Assembly (NCBI RefSeq): GCF_000974445.1 | Contig: NZ_BBOJ01000022.1 | Coordinates: 124,001 to 188,000 of the forward strand | DNA from: Lentzea aerocolonigenes | GTDB lineage: Bacteria > Actinomycetota > Actinomycetes > Mycobacteriales > Pseudonocardiaceae | Length of the DNA stretch: 64,000 nt | Direction of reading: 5' to 3' | Shown here: positions 23,663-32,618 of the stretch, piece after piece | Layout of the letters: each line of letters starts with the position of its first letter | Position numbering within the stretch: the first letter of the stretch is position 1 | Position numbers and translations under genes: made by a program | Notes under the pieces: generated by a model | What the model was told of the DNA's origin: nothing | Databases searched by the model: none | What the model saw: the letters and a program-made list of their open reading frames with translations, nothing else

Positions 23663-24868
23663 GTAGATTGTCGCGGCTAACTCTTGGGGTAGAGGTGGCG
23701 CAGTTTGACGCGTGCGTCGTCGGTGGTGAACTGCCAGCGGACCTTGCGCTGCTCGGTGTTGATGGCGTGTTGCCAGGCGGCGAGTTCGGTGTTGAGGGTG
23801 TCGAGGTCGCTGATGCGGCGGTCGAGGCATTGCCGTGATAGCGCGGACAGTTCAATCTCGGCGATGTTGAGCCAGGACCCGTGTTTGGGCGTGTGGTGGA
23901 TCTCCAGGCGCTGGGCGAGGGCGAACGCCTCGTCTGGCGCGAAGGCCTCGTAGAGAGAGGCGATGGCGTGGGTGTTGAGGTTGTCCATGACCAGCACCAC
24001 GGTCTCGGCGTCGGGATAGTCCACGGTCAGGAGTTGTTTGACCTGCGCGGCCCAGTCGAGCATGGTGCGCTGGGGCAGGGCATGCACGCGGCGCCAGCCG
24101 CGCAGGGGCTCGGCGAACACGAAGATCGAGCAGGTGCCGCACCGGACGTATTCACTGTCCTGCCGGGCATCGCGGCCCGGCCGGGCCGGGAGTGGCTCGC
24201 GGACCTCGCCGAGGAACTGGAAGGGTTTCTCGTCCATGCACACGACCGGCCGGGCCGGGTCATAGCACCGGGCGTAGACGGCGAGCACGTCCTCCATGCG
24301 GGCGGCGAACTCCGCGTTCGCCCGCGGCGGGATGTTCCAGCACTTCCTCAGGTGAGGACGCAGTTCCGTTTTTTCAAAACCCGGCCGATGGTCGAGTGGT
24401 CCAGGTTCGGGATGTCCTCGGTGAGCTGGACGTGTTTCTCCAGTAGCCGCAACGACCACCGCGCATGCCCGGCCGGCGGCTGCGAGCATGCCAGGGCGAT
24501 CAGCCGCGCCTCGACCTCGCCGGTCACCGGCGAGGGCACCGGCGGAAGATCCCGCTTTTTACGTCCGATCGTGGCCAGCACATCACCACCGGTCTCGGCG
24601 AATCGCTTGGCGACCAGTCGCAGCATCTCGCCCGAGACCTCGAGCCGGTCCGCGATCACTTCCTTCGGATCCGGTTCGCCCACCGAGGTGTCCAGCGCGA
24701 GCAGCACCCGCGCCCGCCTGATCGCCGACGCCGAATGCACACCCGTTGTCGTCAGCCGGATCAACTCCTCACGATCCCGCGCGGACAACGTCACCGGCCG
24801 TTTCAGCTGGGAGGCCATGACAACAGCCTCCCAGCCGCAGGCGCCATAACTAAGCAGCGACACGCTAC
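23663..24868 (-). mobile_element. IS630-family insertion sequence, copy 1
   Basis: 1,206 bp, flanked by TA on both sides (23661-23662, 24869-24870), as expected for IS630/Tc1-type insertion. Imperfect terminal inverted repeats of about 20 bp can be aligned (left GTAGATTGTCGCGGCTAA, right complement GTAGCGTGTCGCTGCTTA). It encodes one transposase by frameshift. The same-length copy 2 lies exactly 1,371 bp downstream, differing at only about eight positions by eye. The right end abuts the MITE-like palindrome. Confidence 0.92.
23677..24818 (-). CDS. IS630 transposase (two frames joined by -1 frameshift), copy 1
   Basis: The first frame starts at ATG 24818 (MASQLKRPVTLSARDREEL) and encodes the helix-turn-helix half. 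It stops at 24348, just after VLKKRNCVLT. The second frame carries the DDE domain: VVCMDEKPFQF (Asp), VLVMDNLNTH (Asp) and NIAEIELSAL (Glu). They join at the slippery heptamer AAAAAAC (A-AAA-AAC): a -1 shift there gives VLKKTELRPHLRKCW, the expected IS630 sequence. The coding capacity looks complete, so this copy may be active. Confidence 0.88.
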
Positions 24869-24870
24869 TA

Positions 24871-25031
24871 GTGGCGTGGCGCAGAACGTTGCCGGGGGAA
24901 TTTGCGGTCAGACGGGTGCATCGTGGTGCCGCCCCCACGTCCTCGTACTGGTTGTACGGGGGCGTGGGGGCGGTGCCGCGAGGCGCCCTGCTGAGCGTGA
25001 ATTACCTCGCCAACGTTCTGCGTCGCGCCAC
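24871..25031. repeat. MITE-like 161-bp palindromic element, copy A
   Basis: The stretch between the two IS630 copies is one imperfect palindrome: two 68-base arms (from GTGGCGTGGCGCAGAACGTT; complement GTGGCGCGACGCAGAACGTT) meet around a central loop and match at roughly three quarters of positions. It is flanked by TA on both sides and has no coding potential. A related copy lies at about 53190-53348. The shape (TA target, GTGGCG ends, no ORF) is that of a MITE mobilised by an IS630/Tc1-type transposase, though its ends differ from those of the adjacent IS630. Confidence 0.75.
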
Positions 25032-25033
25032 TA

Positions 25034-26239
25034 GTAGATTGTCGCGGCTAACTCTTGGGGTAGAGGTGGCGCAGTTTGACGCGTGCGTCGTCGGTGGTGA
25101 ACTGCCAGCGGACCTTGCGTTGCTCGGTGTTGATGGCGTGTTGCCAGGCGGTGAGTTCGGTGTTGAGGGTGTCGAGGTCGCTGATGCGGCGGTCGAGGCA
25201 TTGCCGTGATAGCGCGGACAGTTCAATCTCGGCGATGTTGAGCCAGGAGCCGTGTTTGGGCGTGTGGTGGATCTCCAGGCGCTGGGCGAGTGAGAACGCC
25301 TCGTCTGGCGCGAAGGCCTCGTAGAGAGAGGCGATGGCGTGGGTGTTGAGGTTGTCCATGACCAGCACCACGGTCTCGGCGTCGGGATAGTCCACGGTCA
25401 GGAGTTGTTTGACCTGCGCGGCCCAGTCGAGCATGGTGCGCTGGGGCAGGGCATGCACGCGGCGCCAGCCGCGCAGGGGCTCGGCGAACACGAAGATCGA
25501 GCAGGTGCCGCACCGGACGTATTCACTGTCCTGCCGGGCATCGCGGCCCGGCCGGGCCGGGAGTGGCTCGCGGACCTCGCCGAGGAACTGGAAGGGTTTC
25601 TCGTCCATGCACACGACCGGCCGGGCCGGGTCATAGCACCGGGCGTAGACGGCGAGCACGTCCTCCATGCGGGCGGCGAACTCCGCGTTGGACCGCGGCG
25701 GGATGTTCCAGCACTTCCTCAGGTGAGGACGCAGTTCCGTTTTTTCAAAACCCGGCCGATGGTCGAGTGGTCCAGGTTCGGGATGTCCTCGGTGAGCTGG
25801 ACGTGTTTCTCCAGTAGCCGCAACGACCACCGCGCATGCCCGGCCGGCGGCTGCGAGCATGCCAGGGCGATCAGCCGCGCCTCGACCTCGCCGGTCACCG
25901 GCGAGGGCACCGGCGGAAGATCCCGCTTTTTACGTCCGATCGTGGCCAGCACATCACCACCGGTCTCGGCGAATCGCTTGGCGACCAGTCGCAGCATCTC
26001 GCCCGAGACCTCGAGCCGGTCCGCGATCACTTCCTTCGGATCCGGTTCGCCCACCGAGGTGTCCAGCGCGAGCAGCACCCGCGCCCGCCTGATCGCCGAC
26101 GCCGAATGCACACCCGTTGTCGTCAGCCGGATCAACTCCTCACGATCCCGCGCGGACAACGTCACCGGCCGTTTCAGCTGGGAGGCCATGACAACAGCCT
26201 CCCAGCCGCAGGCGCCATAACTAAGCAGCGACACGCTAC
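25034..26239 (-). mobile_element. IS630-family insertion sequence, copy 2
   Basis: 1,206 bp, same orientation as copy 1, with TA at 25032-25033 and 26240-26241. Differences from copy 1 are scattered substitutions, for example CTGCTC to TTGCTC near 25115 and CCCGCGG to GACCGCGG near 25690. The near-identity suggests recent transposition or duplication. Its right end is 12 bp from the start of the binding-lipoprotein gene, so it separates that gene from its former upstream region. Confidence 0.92.
25048..26189 (-). CDS. IS630 transposase (-1 frameshift), copy 2
   Basis: Same organisation as copy 1: first frame from ATG 26189 to 25719, second frame ending at 25048, joined at the AAAAAAC slippery site. 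DDE residues are intact. Visible amino-acid changes against copy 1 are Ala to Ser in PPRSNAEF, Ala to Ser in EAFSLAQ and Ala to Thr in ELTAWQH, none in the catalytic motifs. Predicted functional. Confidence 0.88.
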
Positions 26240-26251
26240 TAGGTTCGAGGT

Positions 26252-27292
26252 GTGAGGCTCTGGGTGGTGGTGCTCACGATCTCGTTGGCCGCGGGGTGCA
26301 CCGGGCCGGCAAACGGAAACGCGCCTCCGAGCACCCGGACGCCGCTGGAACAGCTCGTGCCTGAGGATCCCCGGCAGAAGTCGGGGCCGAGCACCGCCAC
26401 GGTGGCCGATCCGGACGTCGTGCCGATCAGCGACCAGGTCGTGCCGAACCTGCCGGCGACCGTCACAGACGCGCAGGGCACTGACGTCACGGTGACCAGC
26501 GTCGACCGGATCCTCGCCTTCGACCGGCACGGCACGCTCGGCGCGACGGTGTTCGCACTGGGGCTCGGCGACCGGATGGCCGGACGCGACCTCTCGACCG
26601 GATTTCCCGCCGCCGCAAGGCTTCCGCTCATCACCGCGAACGGGCACCAGCTCGACGCCGGCGCGATCACGAGGCTGCGGCCGACGGTCGTGCTCACGGA
26701 CACGTCGCTCGGGCCGTGGGACGTGGTGCAGCAGCTCCGGGACTCCGGCGTTCCCGTCGTCGTCACGGATTCCAGGCGTGCCATCAACAACGTCGCCACG
26801 CTGATCCACCAGGTCGCCGACGCGCTCGGTGTCCCGGCGGAGGGGCGCGAGCTCGCCGGTCGCACGAACCTGGAGATCGAGAAGACCAAGATCGCGGCGC
26901 AGAAGCTCTCCGGCGACTCGGAGCCGCGGATCGTGTTCCTCTACCTGCGCGGCGGGGCGGGGGTGCACCAGATCCTCGGCGAGGGCACCGGCGCGGACGA
27001 GCTCATCACCGCGGTCGGCGGGGTCGACGCCGCCTCCGCGACAGGGCTGCGGGGAGCGGTGCCGATCGATCCGGACGCACTGGTGAAGGCGGCACCGGAC
27101 GTCATCCTGGTGATGTCCGGCGGGCTCCAGTCCGTCGGCGGAGTCGATGGCCTGGAGGCCCTTCCCGGTGTCGCGCGGACGCCGGCCGGGCAGAAGCGCC
27201 GGGTCGTCGACATGGACGACCACCAGGTGCTGGGCTTCGGGCCGCTGACCGCCTCCGTGATCGACGGCCTCGCTCGGGCGCTGTACACGTGA
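26252..27292 (+). CDS. Heme/siderophore-type ABC substrate-binding lipoprotein
   Basis: 346 aa. Signal peptide with lipobox SLAAGC near residue 16, a Pro/Thr-rich linker, then a class III periplasmic binding fold (VTDAQGTDVTVTSVDRILAFDRHGTLGATVFALGLGDRMAGRD; LRPTVVLTDTSLGP; AAPDVILVMSGGLQSVGGVDGLEALPGV), closest in pattern to HmuT/BtuF heme or vitamin B12 binders. No permease or ATPase gene is adjacent. GTG 26252 lies 12 bp from the IS630 end, so any native promoter has been displaced by 2.6 kb; the gene now depends on outward transcription from the IS or on a fortuitous promoter. Confidence 0.8.
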   Translation: MRLWVVVLTISLAAGCTGPANGNAPPSTRTPLEQLVPEDPRQKSGPSTATVADPDVVPISDQVVPNLPATVTDAQGTDVTVTSVDRILAFDRHGTLGATVFALGLGDRMAGRDLSTGFPAAARLPLITANGHQLDAGAITRLRPTVVLTDTSLGPWDVVQQLRDSGVPVVVTDSRRAINNVATLIHQVADALGVPAEGRELAGRTNLEIEKTKIAAQKLSGDSEPRIVFLYLRGGAGVHQILGEGTGADELITAVGGVDAASATGLRGAVPIDPDALVKAAPDVILVMSGGLQSVGGVDGLEALPGVARTPAGQKRRVVDMDDHQVLGFGPLTASVIDGLARALYT

Positions 27293-27358
27293 GCTGCGGC
27301 GTTGTGCCCGCCACGGCGACTTCACCCGGACGGCGGACTTGATCACTATGATGGGTGA

Positions 27359-28861
27359 GTGCCCCTGAGTCGTCGCCCTCCCGCGTTACTCGCTGCGCTG
27401 GCGCTGGTCAGCGCCGTCACGGCGTGCACGAACGCGGCGGCAGGCGACCCGTCCGGGATCCCTCAGGAGCAGGTGGCGCCCACGTCGACGAAGAAGACCC
27501 CGGCACCGGCACCGCCGCGGGACAAGATCACTCTCGCCACCGAGAACGGGCGGCAGAGCTCCGGAACGGTGCTGGCGGGGGCGGGGGACGCGCCGTACAA
27601 CTACGCGCCCGCCGTGATGCTCGACAACGGCCGCGTGCGCGCGTGGTGGTGCAGCCAGCTGAGCGCGGCGCCGCCCGGCGGTGACGACATCCTCTACAGC
27701 GAGGGGCCCAGCGCCGACGGGCCGTTCAGCACGGCCGTCCCGGTGTTCTCGGGCAGCGGGACCAGCTTCGACGCGATGCACACGTGCGACCCGTCGCTGA
27801 TCAAGATCGGCGACACCTACTACATGTATTACACCGGCGCGTCGCGGGACAACCACGCGAACGGCAGCTCGGTCGGCGTCGCGTCCAGCAAGGACGGCAT
27901 CAGCTGGACCAGGGAGAACGGCGGTCAGTCGATCGTCGCCCCCGCCGGCGACAACATCCGCGAGAACACCTACGGCGCCGGTCAGCAGTCGGCCGTCTAC
28001 GTCGACGGCTGGGTGTACCTGATGTTCACCGACACCACCGGCCTCGCCTCGCACCAGAACGGCGCCGGCCAGTACGTGCTGCGCTCGAAGGACCCCGCGT
28101 TCACCAAGGGCGTCGAGGCGCTCGGCACGCAGGGCTTCAAGCCCGTGACCTCGAACAACCAGCCGCGCACCCGGTCGGTGGTCGAGGCGTTCAGCGCCGA
28201 CTGGATGTGGATCGAGGCGGTGTCCTCGTTCGCCATCGCCCACGAGACCGACAACGGCACGACCATCACGTTCTGGAACAAGGACTTCACCCGCCACCCG
28301 TTCGAACCGGTGCTGATCCCCGGCAGCTGGAAGGAAGGCCCGGGCCTCGTGCGCACGCCGGAGGGGCACGCGGCCGTCGACCCCAAGGACCCGTGCGGCC
28401 GGGTGGCGCTGGACGTGCTGCGCGGCACGATCGACGGTCCGGCGGGACCGACGAACATCTCCCACTTCGGCCTCGACGCGGTCGGGATCAAGGGGTGCGC
28501 CACCGCGGCCGAGGCCAAGGCGCTCAACGGCTACGCGGTGCCGTCGCCGGAACGCACGCTCGACGTCGTGGTGAACGGCACGGTGATGCGGTTCGAGCGC
28601 CGCTCGGTGGCCGCCAAGTTCGCGCGTGGTGTGCTCGGCACCCGGCCGCCGGGCGTCGACTCGCTGAAGCTCGCGGTCAGGGTCCCCGCCGGAGCCCCCG
28701 CCGTGATGAACCCGGACAACGTGGTCGGCCTGGTGCTCGACGACAAGCTCTGGGTGGTCGGATCGGCCGAGGTCGCGACGCTCAACTCCTCCACGATCAC
28801 CCCGGTGTCCGCCGAGCAGTGGGCGCGCTACCAACGCCTGCCGGACCTCGCGAAACGCTGA
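27359..28861 (+). CDS. Secreted lipoprotein with five-bladed propeller (GH43-like)
   Basis: 500 aa. Lipobox AVTAC near residue 23. The core has propeller-type repeats with Asp and Tyr-rich strands (CDPSLIKIGDTYYMYYTGASRD; GWVYLMFTDTTG; WMWIEAVSSFAIAHETDNGTTITFW), resembling GH43/GH32-like or GH130-like carbohydrate-active folds. The DPSLIKIGDTYYMYY motif is the typical first-blade Asp. The C-terminal 120 residues (DVVVNGTVMRFERRSVAA) form a separate unrecognised domain. Likely an anchored glycan-binding or glycan-hydrolysing protein; the enzyme class is not certain. Confidence 0.7.
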   Translation: MPLSRRPPALLAALALVSAVTACTNAAAGDPSGIPQEQVAPTSTKKTPAPAPPRDKITLATENGRQSSGTVLAGAGDAPYNYAPAVMLDNGRVRAWWCSQLSAAPPGGDDILYSEGPSADGPFSTAVPVFSGSGTSFDAMHTCDPSLIKIGDTYYMYYTGASRDNHANGSSVGVASSKDGISWTRENGGQSIVAPAGDNIRENTYGAGQQSAVYVDGWVYLMFTDTTGLASHQNGAGQYVLRSKDPAFTKGVEALGTQGFKPVTSNNQPRTRSVVEAFSADWMWIEAVSSFAIAHETDNGTTITFWNKDFTRHPFEPVLIPGSWKEGPGLVRTPEGHAAVDPKDPCGRVALDVLRGTIDGPAGPTNISHFGLDAVGIKGCATAAEAKALNGYAVPSPERTLDVVVNGTVMRFERRSVAAKFARGVLGTRPPGVDSLKLAVRVPAGAPAVMNPDNVVGLVLDDKLWVVGSAEVATLNSSTITPVSAEQWARYQRLPDLAKR

Positions 28862-28904
28862 CCGGTACGTTCTCCTCCGAGTTCGACATCGGGGGGACGG
28901 ACAG

Positions 28905-30224
28905 GTGACGGCGACGATCGAACGACCGAAAGCGCTCGCGGAGAGCGTGGTCCCGCTGCCCGCGGAGCCGCCGCACGAGCGGGCGTGGTTCGGCCTGCTG
29001 GCCGGGTTCCTCGGTTCGGTGGCGTTCCTGCTGCTCATCCCGCCCGGCTGGGCCCGGCTCGACCACCTGTGGGCCGAGGACGGCGCCAGGTTCGCGGTCG
29101 ACGCGATCCGCTTCCCCGCGCTCGGCAACCTCGTCGAGCCCTACGGCGGCTACCTGCACACGCTGCCGCGCATCGTCGCCCAGGTCGTCGCGCTGCTGCC
29201 GATCGAGTGGACCGCCGCCGGGTTCGCGATCGCCGCGGCAGTGCTGCGGGCACTCGTCGCGTTGATCACGTTCGCGGCCTCCAAGGCGTACCTGCGGTCG
29301 GCGCCGATGCGGTTCGCGCTGGCCTCGCTGGTCGTCGTGCTGCCCGCGGGCAACTCCGAGACGTTGAACAACATGGCGAACCTGCACTGGTTCCTGCTCT
29401 ACGGCGTCTTCTGGGCGTTGTTGTGGCGCAACGCCCCACGGGTGCCGGTCGCGTTGTTCGTGTTCCTCGCCGCCGTGTCCAGCCCGCTGGTGTTCGTGCT
29501 GGCGCCGATCGCGCTCCTGCGGCTCTTCCTGTCCCGCAGGGAGGTGCCGATCGCGTTCCTCGCCGGGCTGGTCGTCCAGGGCCTGGTCGTGGTGTTCGCG
29601 ACGCGGACGCCGTACTCGCACGACGAAGTCGATCCCGTGCAGGTGCTGCTGGCGAGCCTGCTGCGGGTGCCGGTGGTGGCGTTCACCGGGTCCGAGCGGG
29701 TCAGCGACTTCTACCCGGCCAACGGCAACCTGGTGATCCTGGCCGCCCTGCTGGTCGCGGCCGTGCCGATCGTGGCGGGCCTGCGGTTCGGCGACCGGGC
29801 CGGACGGACGCTGGCGCTGGCGGCGGTCGCGTACAGCGTGATCGTCATCGTGGCGTGCCTGGTGCTGAACTGGACGCAGGCCCTGCAGGTGCAGGCGCCC
29901 GAGGTCGTGATGGCCGGGCAGCGCTACAGCATCGCGCCGTGCCTGTTCCTGTTCACGGCGATCTTCGTGGGCCTCGACGCGACCCCGTCGAAGACCTGGG
30001 CACGCGCGGTGGTGGGCGGCAGCCGCTACCTGGTCGGGATGGCCGTGGTCGTGAGCGTCTTCACGCACCTGCAGGAACCCAAGGCCGTGCTGAAGGGCGT
30101 TCCGTGGGACGAGAGCCTGGCGCGGGCCCGTGCGGCGTGTGCGGGCGGTGCCCCTGAGGCCAGGCTGGAGCACGAGCCGAAGGACTGGTTCTTCGTCGTG
30201 CCGTGCGGTTCAGTCGGCCGGTGA
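28905..30224 (+). CDS. Polytopic membrane protein, GT-C-like
   Basis: 439 aa with ten or so transmembrane helices. The first periplasmic loop holds LDHLWAEDGARFAVDAIRFP, an acidic Asp/Glu motif like that of GT-C glycosyltransferases that use polyprenyl-phosphate sugars; GGYLHTLPRIVAQ follows. The C-terminus is a short soluble tail. The 43 bp after the propeller lipoprotein and the GGGGGGAC SD suggest one transcription unit with it. GT-C identity is inference from topology and loop residues. Confidence 0.65.
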   Translation: MTATIERPKALAESVVPLPAEPPHERAWFGLLAGFLGSVAFLLLIPPGWARLDHLWAEDGARFAVDAIRFPALGNLVEPYGGYLHTLPRIVAQVVALLPIEWTAAGFAIAAAVLRALVALITFAASKAYLRSAPMRFALASLVVVLPAGNSETLNNMANLHWFLLYGVFWALLWRNAPRVPVALFVFLAAVSSPLVFVLAPIALLRLFLSRREVPIAFLAGLVVQGLVVVFATRTPYSHDEVDPVQVLLASLLRVPVVAFTGSERVSDFYPANGNLVILAALLVAAVPIVAGLRFGDRAGRTLALAAVAYSVIVIVACLVLNWTQALQVQAPEVVMAGQRYSIAPCLFLFTAIFVGLDATPSKTWARAVVGGSRYLVGMAVVVSVFTHLQEPKAVLKGVPWDESLARARAACAGGAPEARLEHEPKDWFFVVPCGSVGR

Positions 30225-30267
30225 GTGCCCGCTGTCGAAAACGGCCGTGCTCGTTCGACGTGTGTGC

Positions 30268-30780
30268 ATGACGACGATTGAGACACGCAACCTCGACCAG
30301 TACGGCAACACCGCTCTGCCGTGGAGCCTGGCGCGGGACCTCCTCGCCACCGAGTCCGCGTCGAAGGACGTGCCGTTCTTCCTGAACACCGTGCGCCCGG
30401 ACGGCCGGCCGCACTCGGTGGGCATCGGCGCCGTCTGGTTCGAGGACGCCCTGCACTTCGTGAGCGGGCCGGGCACCCGCAAGTCGCGCAACCTCGCGGA
30501 GAACCCGGCCTGCACGGTGTCGGTGCGGCTGACCGGAATGGACCTCGTGCTGGAGGGTGACGCGCACCGGATCACCGACGAGTCCACTTTGGACAGGATC
30601 GCCGCGCGGTACCGGGAGTCCGGCTGGCCCGCCCAGCGCGACGGCCAGGCGTTCACCGCGCCCTACACGGCGCCGAGCGGTGGTCCTCCGCCCTGGCACG
30701 TCTACCGGATCACGTTGCGTGCCGCGCACGCCGTGGCCACCGCGGAACCGGGCGGCGCTACCCGATGGACGTTCGGCTGA
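30268..30780 (+). CDS. Pyridoxamine 5'-phosphate oxidase-family protein
   Basis: 170 aa. The split-beta-barrel FMN-binding pattern is visible: DVPFFLNTVRPDGRPHSVGIGAVWFEDALHFVSGPGTRKSRNLAENPACTVSV, with the Arg/Lys/Ser (TRKSRNL) that bind the flavin phosphate. Such small PNPOx-like proteins include F420- or FMN-dependent reductases and heme-degrading enzymes; the reaction here is open. ATG 30268 begins the homologous part. It converges with the NmrA-like gene, overlapping by 23 bp. Confidence 0.82.
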   Translation: MTTIETRNLDQYGNTALPWSLARDLLATESASKDVPFFLNTVRPDGRPHSVGIGAVWFEDALHFVSGPGTRKSRNLAENPACTVSVRLTGMDLVLEGDAHRITDESTLDRIAARYRESGWPAQRDGQAFTAPYTAPSGGPPPWHVYRITLRAAHAVATAEPGGATRWTFG

Positions 30781-31555
30781 CGAAGTCCCGGAACGACCGC
30801 GCCGGCCTTCCCGTCACGTCCTCGACGGTGGAGGTCACGCGGTCCTCCGCGCCGCCGCGGATGTCCTCGTCGAGACCGGCGAGGATCGCGGCGAACTCCC
30901 CCGGCAACGACGCGGCAAGCCGTTCGGCCAGCTCCCCGGTGCTGACCGAACGGTGCCGCACCGGCCTCCCGGTGACCTCGGTGATGATCGCGGCGGCATC
31001 GGCGTAACTCAGCGCCTGCGGGCCGGTGATCACGTGATCCGTGTTGTGCGGCACCGGATCCGTCAACGCCCGTGCCGCCACGGCGGCGATGTCGGCGGCG
31101 TCGACGAACGCCACGCGGCCGTCACCGGTGGCCGTGACGATCTCGCCGTCGCGAACGCCCGCCGCGACCACGTGGTCACCGGTGAAGTTCTGCATGAACC
31201 ACGACGGCCGCAGCACCGCCCACCCTGGCATCGTCCGCACCAGCGCCGGGAGAGCGCCCATTCCCGTGGCGCTCTCCGGCACCGCGGACGAGCTCAGCAG
31301 CACCACTCGCCGCACATGGCGCGCACGAGAGAGGAACGACTCGACCACCGGTGCGGGATCGACGACGCCGAGGGGCGGGATGAGGTAGACGCGGTCGACG
31401 CCTTCGAGGGCGCTCCCGTACGTCGCCTGGACGTCCCAGTCGAACCGGACGTGGTTGTCGCGCAACGGTTTCCTGGTGCCGATGCGAGCGTCGGGAAGCA
31501 GGTTCGCGAGCAGGCCACCCGTGGTGCCGGTGCCGCCGATGACCAGCGCGCTCAC
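30758..31555 (-). CDS. NmrA-like NAD(P)-binding protein
   Basis: 265 aa from GTG 31555, which overlaps the stop of the NTF2-like gene (GTGA). N-terminal ALVIGGTGTTGGLLANLLP is the dinucleotide-binding loop; RVVLLSSSAVPES and AVLRPSWFMQNFTGD are the conserved NmrA/isoflavone-reductase-like segments. These atypical SDR proteins act as quinone reductases or redox sensors. It forms a two-gene unit under the divergent TetR regulator at 32031. Confidence 0.85.
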   Translation of the reverse strand: MSALVIGGTGTTGGLLANLLPDARIGTRKPLRDNHVRFDWDVQATYGSALEGVDRVYLIPPLGVVDPAPVVESFLSRARHVRRVVLLSSSAVPESATGMGALPALVRTMPGWAVLRPSWFMQNFTGDHVVAAGVRDGEIVTATGDGRVAFVDAADIAAVAARALTDPVPHNTDHVITGPQALSYADAAAIITEVTGRPVRHRSVSTGELAERLAASLPGEFAAILAGLDEDIRGGAEDRVTSTVEDVTGRPARSFRDFVSRTSIG

Positions 31556-31935
31556 GCCCTCCACTCCTGCAGCTGCAGCGGGTTCCAGTAGTCGCGGTAG
31601 TTCACGATCTCGCCGTCGCGGGTCGCGATGACCACGATGTACGAGGACCGGTACGGCTCGCCGGTCGGCACCACGACGCCCTCGGCGTCGAATTCGACGA
31701 TGGCGACGTCCGGGTCAGTGGTCCGGTGCACGACCTTCTTGGGGAAGGCCTTGATGTCGAGCGTCTTCGCGTAGTCGCGCACGTAGTCCTCGACCGCGGA
31801 ACGGCCCTCCAGCCTGGAGGGCCAGCCGGGCGGGGCGAACGGGAACTCCGCCACACCGTCCTCCGCCCACAGGCCGGCGAACCCGATCATGTCCTTGTCC
31901 AACAGCAGTTGCAACGCCCTCTGGATGACATCCAC
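31552..31935 (-). CDS. NTF2-like (SnoaL-type) protein
   Basis: 127 aa cone-shaped alpha+beta barrel pattern: IQRALQLLLDKDMIGFAGLWAEDGVAEFPFAPPG at the start, RSAVEDYVRDYA, and a C-terminal IVNYRDYWNP. SnoaL-like proteins are isomerases, cyclases or small hydrolases, or have no enzyme role. First gene of the TetR-controlled pair, ahead of the NmrA-like reductase. Confidence 0.82.
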   Translation of the reverse strand: MDVIQRALQLLLDKDMIGFAGLWAEDGVAEFPFAPPGWPSRLEGRSAVEDYVRDYAKTLDIKAFPKKVVHRTTDPDVAIVEFDAEGVVVPTGEPYRSSYIVVIATRDGEIVNYRDYWNPLQLQEWRA

Positions 31936-31956
31936 GGATGTTCCTCCGATTGAAAT

Positions 31957-32012
31957 GGACGAGACGGTCCCGTCCCGTCCACAACGTTAGGCGGGACGGG
32001 ACCGTCTCGTCC
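31957..32012. promoter_or_regulatory. TetR operator: 21-bp inverted repeat
   Basis: Two 21-bp arms (31957-31977 and 31992-32012), perfect complements, are separated by 14 bp containing AACGTT. Each arm contains GAGACGGTCCCGTC, itself nearly palindromic, so two regulator dimers could bind. The element fills the space between the NTF2-like gene and the TetR gene. Confidence 0.75.
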
Positions 32013-32030
32013 AGTCCTATGATGTGCGTC

Positions 32031-32618
32031 ATGACCAAGCGCACCCCGACCGGCGCCGCCGTCCTGCAGCCGCAGGTGACCCGGGCGATCACCGACGCCG
32101 TGCTCGACGAGCTGGCACTGCACGGGTACGGCCGGCTGTCGATGGAGGCGGTGGCCAAACGCGCGGAGGTCGGCAAGAGCGCGCTGTACCGGCGCTGGCC
32201 GTCCAAACAGGACATGGTGGTCGCGGCGCTGTCGGAGTTCTCCGTGCCACTGGCCGAAGTTCCGGACACGGGGTCGTTGCGCGGTGATCTGCTCGCGACC
32301 GTGCGGGCCGTGCACGACTGGCTGACCCACCCCCGGTTCGCCACGATCCTGCCCGACCTCACCGCGGAGGCCGCCCGCACGCCCGCGCTGGCCGAGGCGA
32401 TCGCGGCGACGATCGGGGAACCGCGCCGCGCGCTCGGCGCCGTGACGCTCAGGCGGGCGGTCGAACGTGGCGAGCTACCGGCGGACCTCGACGTGGAGAT
32501 CGCGCTCGACCTGGTCGCCGCGCCCGTCTACTGGCGGCTGTCGGTGCGCCGCGCCGAGGTCGAGCCCGACTACCTCGAACGGCTCGTCGACCACCTGATG
32601 CGTGCGCTTCAGTGCTGA
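32031..32618 (+). CDS. TetR-family regulator
   Basis: 195 aa. N-terminal helix-turn-helix YGRLSMEAVAKRAEVGKSALYRRWPSKQDMV, then an all-helical ligand-binding domain of the TetR C-terminal type with YWRLSVRR near the end. ATG 32031 is chosen; in-frame ATGs at 32019 and 32022 are possible. Divergent from the NTF2-like/NmrA-like pair across a strong dyad, so it most likely represses both directions. It overlaps the converging ene-reductase gene by 10 bp. Confidence 0.88.
   Translation: MTKRTPTGAAVLQPQVTRAITDAVLDELALHGYGRLSMEAVAKRAEVGKSALYRRWPSKQDMVVAALSEFSVPLAEVPDTGSLRGDLLATVRAVHDWLTHPRFATILPDLTAEAARTPALAEAIAATIGEPRRALGAVTLRRAVERGELPADLDVEIALDLVAAPVYWRLSVRRAEVEPDYLERLVDHLMRALQC

Noticed and set aside
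20922..23855. 977-codon open frame on the minus strand opposite furA and katG
   Set aside because: Antisense to a clear full-length KatG; composition is Arg/Ala/Val-rich as expected from GC-biased shadow frames.
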